From Cytobacillus praedii (GTDB lineage Bacteria; Bacillota; Bacilli; Bacillales; Cytobacillaceae), in the NCBI RefSeq assembly GCF_001439605.1, contig NZ_LMBX01000022.1:956-64955 (forward strand): 64,000 nt of DNA, given 5' to 3'. The notes beneath the pieces are model-generated. The model did not search any database and was not told where the DNA came from. It saw nothing but the letters and a program-made list of their open reading frames with translations. Position numbers and translations under genes: made by a program. Positions 59,372 to 64,000 of the stretch are shown piece after piece; within the stretch, counting starts at the first letter, position 1; every line of letters starts with the position of its first letter.

Positions 59372-61675
59372 ATGAAAAAAGCAATGCTACATAATAAAAT
59401 GATTAATATTAATAGAGTAAGCAGAGAAATGTTTCAGTCTCTGCATGACGATGGGAAAAAGGGACACTTGCAATGCCCTGTGTGCAATGAAAAAGTTCGG
59501 TTATATATTGGAATTAATCAGGAGCCTCATTTCTATCATATTCCTGAGCTTAATCATACGTGCAAAGATCCGGATGATACTCCTTCAATGCCGCAAGAAA
59601 AAGTAGAGTATGAGGAGCGGAATGGATTTAGAATTCCTGTATCACGTACCATTACATCCGCTCAAGAGCCAGAATGTAAAATTAAACAAACTCAGTCAGT
59701 AAAAAACATTCCTCCGTTCATCCCAGAAAGTATGAGCAAATGCCATTCCCCCTTTCAATATTTACATACATTAGCCCAATCCGGAGTAATACTTGATAGC
59801 GAGCAAGCTGATGCGGTGACTCGTACAGAAGGACCGCTTCTCGTGCTAGCTGGTGCTGGGAGTGGAAAAACAAGGGTTCTAACAACTCGTACAGCTTTCA
59901 TGATACAAGAAAAAGAAATTGATCCAAAATCAATTATGCTCGTTACTTTTACCGCAAAGGCTGCTGCTGAAATGAAAGAAAGACTTTCCCGTTATCCAAA
60001 GATGGAAAGCCTCCAAATCCGGCAAATAGTTTCCGGGACTTTCCATAGTCTTTTTTATCGGATCCTCTCGTTTCATGTGCCTGAGAAGTGGTCCTCCGAT
60101 AAATTATTAAGCAAAGGCTGGCAGCGTGAGCAAATGATTAAGAATGCTGGAAGAGAATTAAATCTAGATGAAAAAGAATTTGCATATGACCTTGCGCTTC
60201 AGCAAATAGGATTTTGGAAGAATACGCTCGTTTCACCCGAACAGGTTAGACCCACTTCATCGTGGGAGGAAAGTGTGCTTAATCTGTATAAAAAGTATGA
60301 ACAAGCAAAGGAAAAAGAGGGTTTATTTGATTTCGATGATATGCTGACAGGCTGTTATGATTTTTTCCTGCGTCATCCTTCTATTCTCGAAAACTATCAA
60401 AATCGTTTTAAATACTTCCTAATTGATGAGTTTCAGGATATTAACAAGATTCAGTATGAACTGATAAAAATGCTTTCAGCTAAGTCTAAAAATGTTTGTG
60501 CTGTAGGAGATGATGATCAGTCTATTTATGCATTTCGCGGCAGTGATCCCGAATACCTGCTAGATTTTGAAAAAGATTTTCCTCATGCAGAAGTTATTGC
60601 TTTAAAACAAAATTACCGTTCCACTCACGAAATCGTTTCGACAGCGAATCAAGTGATTATACAGAATAAGAAAAGAAGAGCAAAAAAAATGAAAGCTCAG
60701 TATACCGGAGGGAAGGTTCCTTGTCTCTTCTTTCCTTTTGATGAGGAAGAAGAAGCAACATCTATTGTAACGGATATTCAGGAAAAAATTGAAGAAGGCT
60801 TTGAACCAAAGGACTTTGCCATTCTGTTTCGAACGAACACCGGCAGTCGTGCTGTTTTTGAACGGCTTGCCAACTCAAGCCTGCCTTTCAGAATTGATCA
60901 GGATGCTGAATCCTTCTATGACCGGTTTATTGTGAAAAGTATGCTTTCCTTCTTGCAATTAGCTTTAAATGAGGATGATAAAGGAGCGATGCAAAATATC
61001 CTTCCTGCCCTTTTTATGAAGCAAACAGTTATTAAGGATATGATGGCAGAAAGCATTTTAAAAGACTGCACGCTACTTGAATGCTTAAAACATGTAAAGA
61101 CAGGATTTGCTTTTCAAGAAAGCAAATTAAAAAAAGTGATTCCAGTTATACGCGCCATTGCACATCTCTCTCCCATTCAAGCGATTGAAAAAATTGAGAA
61201 AGAACTCGGCTTTCAAGATTTCATCAAGAAACGCGGCAATGAAGGGAATAAAATTGAAAAGGGCTCTGATGACCTTAAGGATTTGAAAGTTGCGGCCAAA
61301 AGCTTTACAGCCATTCGAGATTTTTTAGAACATGCGGACCATATGAGAGCTATGAATAAGGAAATTAAGCAACAAAGCAAGAAAAATCAAAACGCAATTA
61401 CCTTAAGCACCGTTCACCGTTCAAAGGGATTGGAATATAAGGTAGTTTATATTATCGGGGCTGTTGATGGCAGTCTGCCACATGATCATGCCCTGGAGGC
61501 CTATAGAAATGGCGATTTTGCCCCGATTGAGGAAGAACGCCGTTTAATGTATGTTGCCATTACACGTGCAATGGACCACCTCTACATTTCTATTCCAGAA
61601 AAAAGCCGTGGAAAAAAAGCCTATCCATCTAGATTTCTATCGCCGTTAACTAGAGAAAAGGCAAGTAAAAACTAA
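59372..61675 (+). CDS. yjcD: UvrD/PcrA-like superfamily 1 DNA helicase YjcD
   Basis: A 767-residue helicase (B. subtilis YjcD has about 759). The N-terminal 60 residues carry a Cys/His cluster (CPVCNEKVRLYIGINQEPHFYHIPELNHTC) that could bind zinc. The helicase motifs follow: Q/I LVLAGAGSGKTRVLT (Walker A), Ia VTFTAKAAAEMKERL, II FLIDEFQDINKIQ, III AVGDDDQSIYAFRGSD, IV LKQNYRS, V STVHRSKGLEYKVVYIIGAVDG and VI EERRLMYVAITRAMDHL. Monocistronic. Role in DNA repair or recombination is inferred. Confidence 0.94.
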   Translation: MKKAMLHNKMININRVSREMFQSLHDDGKKGHLQCPVCNEKVRLYIGINQEPHFYHIPELNHTCKDPDDTPSMPQEKVEYEERNGFRIPVSRTITSAQEPECKIKQTQSVKNIPPFIPESMSKCHSPFQYLHTLAQSGVILDSEQADAVTRTEGPLLVLAGAGSGKTRVLTTRTAFMIQEKEIDPKSIMLVTFTAKAAAEMKERLSRYPKMESLQIRQIVSGTFHSLFYRILSFHVPEKWSSDKLLSKGWQREQMIKNAGRELNLDEKEFAYDLALQQIGFWKNTLVSPEQVRPTSSWEESVLNLYKKYEQAKEKEGLFDFDDMLTGCYDFFLRHPSILENYQNRFKYFLIDEFQDINKIQYELIKMLSAKSKNVCAVGDDDQSIYAFRGSDPEYLLDFEKDFPHAEVIALKQNYRSTHEIVSTANQVIIQNKKRRAKKMKAQYTGGKVPCLFFPFDEEEEATSIVTDIQEKIEEGFEPKDFAILFRTNTGSRAVFERLANSSLPFRIDQDAESFYDRFIVKSMLSFLQLALNEDDKGAMQNILPALFMKQTVIKDMMAESILKDCTLLECLKHVKTGFAFQESKLKKVIPVIRAIAHLSPIQAIEKIEKELGFQDFIKKRGNEGNKIEKGSDDLKDLKVAAKSFTAIRDFLEHADHMRAMNKEIKQQSKKNQNAITLSTVHRSKGLEYKVVYIIGAVDGSLPHDHALEAYRNGDFAPIEEERRLMYVAITRAMDHLYISIPEKSRGKKAYPSRFLSPLTREKASKN

Positions 61676-61814
61676 TCCCGCTGTTTCTTCCAGCCTTATA
61701 TTAGGATGCTGGCCAACCAAAGTTAACGAATACAGGTAGGAAACCTGAAATTTGATAGGGACGTCCTCCATCCTAGGCAATTCTCTTACAGTAAGTAATT
61801 TTTTCATGCTAAAA

Positions 61815-61847
61815 AAATGGACCTGGGTTATTTGCCAGGTCCATTCC
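61815..61847. terminator. Bidirectional terminator between yjcD and spoVIF
   Basis: ATGGACCTGG pairs with CCAGGTCCAT over an 8-base loop, with an A-run on the plus side that serves minus-strand transcripts. Confidence 0.85.
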
Positions 61848-61848
61848 C

Positions 61849-62103
61849 TTACTTTTTATTAATCATTTTTGAAATTGTACTAAAATCAAGCTGCTTTCCA
61901 TCTGTAACAATTGATTTAACAATTTTATCTTCTGTTTCTTTAGATACTGGTTTGTTGGCAATTTGTGAGACTCTCCGAATCACACCTCTAACTGTTTTTT
62001 CATCTTTGAAATTTGCACTTTGCAGTGAATTGGCTAATTCGAAAACATCATTCATATTAACGCCTGTTTTCTTTTCCAGGTTTTTAAAGAAGTTATTATC
62101 CAT
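61849..62103 (-). CDS. spoVIF: Stage VI sporulation protein F
   Basis: An 84-residue protein with the SpoVIF sequence pattern FFKNLEKKTGVNMNDVFELANSLQSANFKDEKTVRGVIRRVSQIANKPVSKETEDKIVKSI (B. subtilis SpoVIF/YjcC 88 residues). It controls assembly of coat proteins under GerE. The longer frame to 62199 lacks an SD. AAGGGG lies 12 bases before the ATG at 62103, somewhat long spacing. It neighbours yjcD as in B. subtilis. Confidence 0.93.
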   Translation of the reverse strand: MDNNFFKNLEKKTGVNMNDVFELANSLQSANFKDEKTVRGVIRRVSQIANKPVSKETEDKIVKSIVTDGKQLDFSTISKMINKK

Positions 62104-62214
62104 GTAAAGATCACGCCCCTTATAGTAAGCTACTTTATATAGTATGAAGGAGCGTGAAAAATGTGAGAGGCAACTATTTATTAATGCAGCAGCTGCCAAT
62201 CTTTTTTCTTCTTA

Positions 62215-62352
62215 TTAATTATAAAAGCTTGCACCAACTATAATTAGAAGAATAAACAATACAACTATAAGCACAAATGTAGATCCTGCGTAACCGCCAC
62301 CGCCATATCCATAGCCTCCGTAGCCGCCGCATCCTCCAAAGCCAAAGCCCAT
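62215..62352 (-). CDS. yjcZ: YjcZ-family sporulation mini-protein
   Basis: A 45-residue protein: Gly/Tyr-rich start ([20 protein letters not shown]) followed by one transmembrane helix ([20 protein letters not shown]). This is the YjcZ/YhzI small membrane protein family of sporulating Bacillus. GAGGTGAAAGGT precedes the ATG. It lies between spoVIF and spoVAE on the same strand. Confidence 0.88.
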   Translation of the reverse strand: MGFGFGGCGGYGGYGYGGGGYAGSTFVLIVVLFILLIIVGASFYN

Positions 62353-62435
62353 ACCTTTCACCTCACTTATTCAAGTCTTTACAACATATGTAAATAAACT
62401 ATAAGGTGTATAGGCAAGCCCCTAAGTATGGTTTT

Positions 62436-62792
62436 TTATCCTTTCGGCTTAAAGATGAGTGCACCAATAAATCCAAAAACAATCGCAGCTGATATACCAG
62501 AGCTTGTTACTTCAAACATACCTGATAGGACGCCAACAAGCCCATGTTTTTCTGCTTCCGCCATCGCCCCATGGACAAGGGAATTACCGAAACTGGTAAT
62601 TGGAATCGTTGCTCCAGCACCTGCAAAATCAATTAAAGGCTCATATAGTCCAACACCATCTAAGATTGCACCGATAACAACAAGTAAACTTAAAGTATGC
62701 CCTGGCGTTAACTTTGCGACATCAAATAATAATTGACCAATAACACAGAACGCCCCTCCAACAACAAATGCCCAAAAGAACATTGCAAGCAT
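62436..62792 (-). CDS. spoVAE: Stage V sporulation protein AE (SpoVAEb type)
   Basis: A 118-residue membrane protein of the SpoVA channel, which moves calcium-dipicolinate into the forespore and out during germination. It has about three helices with the family blocks [28 protein letters not shown] and [27 protein letters not shown] precedes the ATG. It follows spoVAD by 15 bases. Confidence 0.94.
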   Translation of the reverse strand: MLAMFFWAFVVGGAFCVIGQLLFDVAKLTPGHTLSLLVVIGAILDGVGLYEPLIDFAGAGATIPITSFGNSLVHGAMAEAEKHGLVGVLSGMFEVTSSGISAAIVFGFIGALIFKPKG

Positions 62793-62807
62793 ATTTCTCC
62801 CTCCTTA

Positions 62808-63821
62808 TTATTCCATCTCAATAGAAACCGCATGTGCGATGCAAGGGATGGTTTCATTTTGCTGAAAAGTTAATGGGGATAGAAGTGCACCTGTGGCCAC
62901 AACAAGAATTTTTTTATATACCCCTTGCCTCATTTGATTCAATAAATGGCCATAGAGAACCGTTGCTGAACAGCCTGCACCACTTCCTCCAGCATTGACA
63001 GGCTGGTCCTCTTTATAAATCAATAATCCGCAATCCTGAAATTTCTCCCTTTCTATTTTCAGACCGGCATTTGTTAGTAATTCGTAGGTTGTATTCTGCC
63101 CGATTTTCCCCAAATCCCCTGTAACAATAAGATCATAATAAGAAGGATCAATCTGTAAATCTTTAAAATGAGCAGTTATTGTATCGGCTGCTGCTGGAGC
63201 CATTGCCCCTCCCATGTTAAATGGATCAGTCAGCCCCATATCTACGACTTTTCCGATGGTCGCTGATGTTGTAACAGGTAAATTTTTACCCCCTTCATTT
63301 ACTGATAAGACTGCCATACCTGCACCTGTAATCGTCCATTGTGCTGTCGGCGGCTTTTGCCCGCCATATTCAGTCGGATATCTGAATTGCTTCTCAACTG
63401 CCGCATTATGGCTTGAAGCACCAGTCAAAATATGCTTGGCGCCTTGATAATTAATCATAAAAGAACCAAGGGCCAGCCCTTCCATTGAAGTGGAGCACGC
63501 ACCAAATATCCCGAAATAAGGAATTTGATTGGTACGTGCACTCATACTTGATGGAGTAATTTGATTAATTAAATCTCCAGCGATAAAGAAATGGATATCT
63601 TCCTCCTGTAAATTTGCCCTTTGAAGTGCTGCTTGACTCGCTTCCTCAATTAATACACGATGAGCTTTTTCATATGAATCCTGCCCCATCCATAGGTCAT
63701 CATGAAGAATGTCAAAATCACTGGCAAGCTTCCCATTCGCTTCAAATGGACCGCCAGAAACTCCAGTTGCTGTGATTACTGGGCGATTTTTAAAGATCCA
63801 GGATTGTTTTCCCCTTAGCAT
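62808..63821 (-). CDS. spoVAD: Stage V sporulation protein AD
   Basis: A 337-residue thiolase-fold protein that binds dipicolinic acid (B. subtilis SpoVAD 338). Blocks: TGVSGGPFEANGKLASDFDILHDDLWMGQDSYEKAH, FGIFGACSTSMEGLALGS and GGSGAGCSATVLYGHLL. GGGGGG lies before the ATG at 63821, and the open frame begins five codons earlier. Its ATG overlaps the spoVAC stop by one base, indicating coupling. Confidence 0.95.
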   Translation of the reverse strand: MLRGKQSWIFKNRPVITATGVSGGPFEANGKLASDFDILHDDLWMGQDSYEKAHRVLIEEASQAALQRANLQEEDIHFFIAGDLINQITPSSMSARTNQIPYFGIFGACSTSMEGLALGSFMINYQGAKHILTGASSHNAAVEKQFRYPTEYGGQKPPTAQWTITGAGMAVLSVNEGGKNLPVTTSATIGKVVDMGLTDPFNMGGAMAPAAADTITAHFKDLQIDPSYYDLIVTGDLGKIGQNTTYELLTNAGLKIEREKFQDCGLLIYKEDQPVNAGGSGAGCSATVLYGHLLNQMRQGVYKKILVVATGALLSPLTFQQNETIPCIAHAVSIEME

Positions 63822-64000
63822 TACAAAACCCCCCATTGAATCAATATCGTTTTAATCAGCGCCACGACAAATGCTGAGAATACACCAAATAGGATAACAG
63901 AGCCAGCCAGTTTAAACATATTCCCGCCAACTCCAAGTACAAACCCTTCTGTACGATGCTCAATTGCAGCTGAGATGACGGCATTACCAAAGCCAGTGAC
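63821..64000 (-). CDS. spoVAC: Stage V sporulation protein AC, C-terminal part
   Basis: The last 59 residues (VTGFGNAVISAAIEHRTEGF, then LGVGGNMFKLAGSVILFGVFSAFVVALIKTIL) match the end of SpoVAC, a mechanosensitive SpoVA channel subunit. The gene continues beyond the right edge of the window. Order spoVAC-spoVAD-spoVAE is the standard one. Confidence 0.93.
   Translation of the reverse strand, partial: VTGFGNAVISAAIEHRTEGFVLGVGGNMFKLAGSVILFGVFSAFVVALIKTILIQWGVL

Noticed and set aside
1-64000. CRISPR arrays, prophage or complete insertion sequences
   Set aside because: No regularly spaced repeats, transposase, integrase or phage structural genes were found on either strand.

Overview
The window comes from the chromosome of an endospore-forming, low-GC Bacillaceae (Bacillus sensu lato). 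Evidence for this: an alpha/beta small acid-soluble spore protein, spore-coat transglutaminase Tgl, SpoVIF, a YjcZ-type mini-protein, the spoVAC-spoVAD-spoVAE genes, a KatX-type catalase, and several blocks ordered as in Bacillus subtilis (yjlC-ndh, yhjC-yhjB, the yrk sulfur genes, yxd/yxeA, yjcD/F/G/H-spoVIF). Strong GGAGG ribosome binding sites are used throughout and fix many starts, including several TTG and GTG starts. I see no phage, no intact insertion sequence and no CRISPR array.

Layout. 0-5.4 kb: Fe-S carrier yitW, tgl, a small Xre regulator, a SASP gene, two M20 peptidases (one is pepT) and a small membrane protein. 5.4-13.1 kb: an aromatic-catabolism island on the minus strand, read as flavin reductase, HpaB-type monooxygenase, IclR regulator, 2-keto-4-pentenoate hydratase, a decayed acylating acetaldehyde dehydrogenase, a stand-alone FAD-synthetase domain and a DctPQM TRAP transporter. 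13.4-25 kb: Rex-controlled yjlC-ndh, ctaA, transporters, azoreductase, an ABC exporter and a lipoprotein pseudogene. A 91-bp GC-rich element flanked by a 9-bp direct repeat splits what was a tight two-gene unit. 25-34 kb: acyl-CoA dehydrogenase, a TetR/CBS unit with shared palindromes, a polar amino-acid ABC transporter followed by a pseudogene, and a triple-PAS diguanylate cyclase.

34.2-41.8 kb is a sulfane-sulfur (persulfide) detoxification regulon: TauE/YrkJ, persulfide-dioxygenase-like YrkH, TusA-rhodanese YrkF, DsrE-like YrkE, TusA YrkI, a methyltransferase, a broken HesB/IscA-like gene with UGA at its conserved Cys/Sec position, CoA-disulfide reductase-rhodanese, two single-domain rhodaneses and the repressor CstR. 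Seven good copies and one degraded copy of the same palindrome (WTACC-N6-GGTAT) precede these genes, so the regulon can be read directly from the DNA.

41.9-52.5 kb: KatX-like catalase, two GNAT acetyltransferases (one preceded by a 23-codon leader ORF and a hairpin), a hydrolase, and a Bce/Yxd-type peptide-sensing/detoxification module. The module has an ABC pair, YxeA, a response regulator, and a histidine kinase with an unexpectedly large outer sensor domain. Its promoter carries three 7-bp repeats spaced 22 and 11 bp. 52.7-64 kb: tRNA-Val(GAC), a TAXI-TRAP transporter, then the yjcH-yjcG-yjcF / yjcD / spoVIF / yjcZ / spoVA sporulation-associated block. The window ends inside spoVAC.

The region shows gene decay alongside compact functional operons: at least five protein pseudogenes, one tRNA relic and two GC-rich repeat-like elements.
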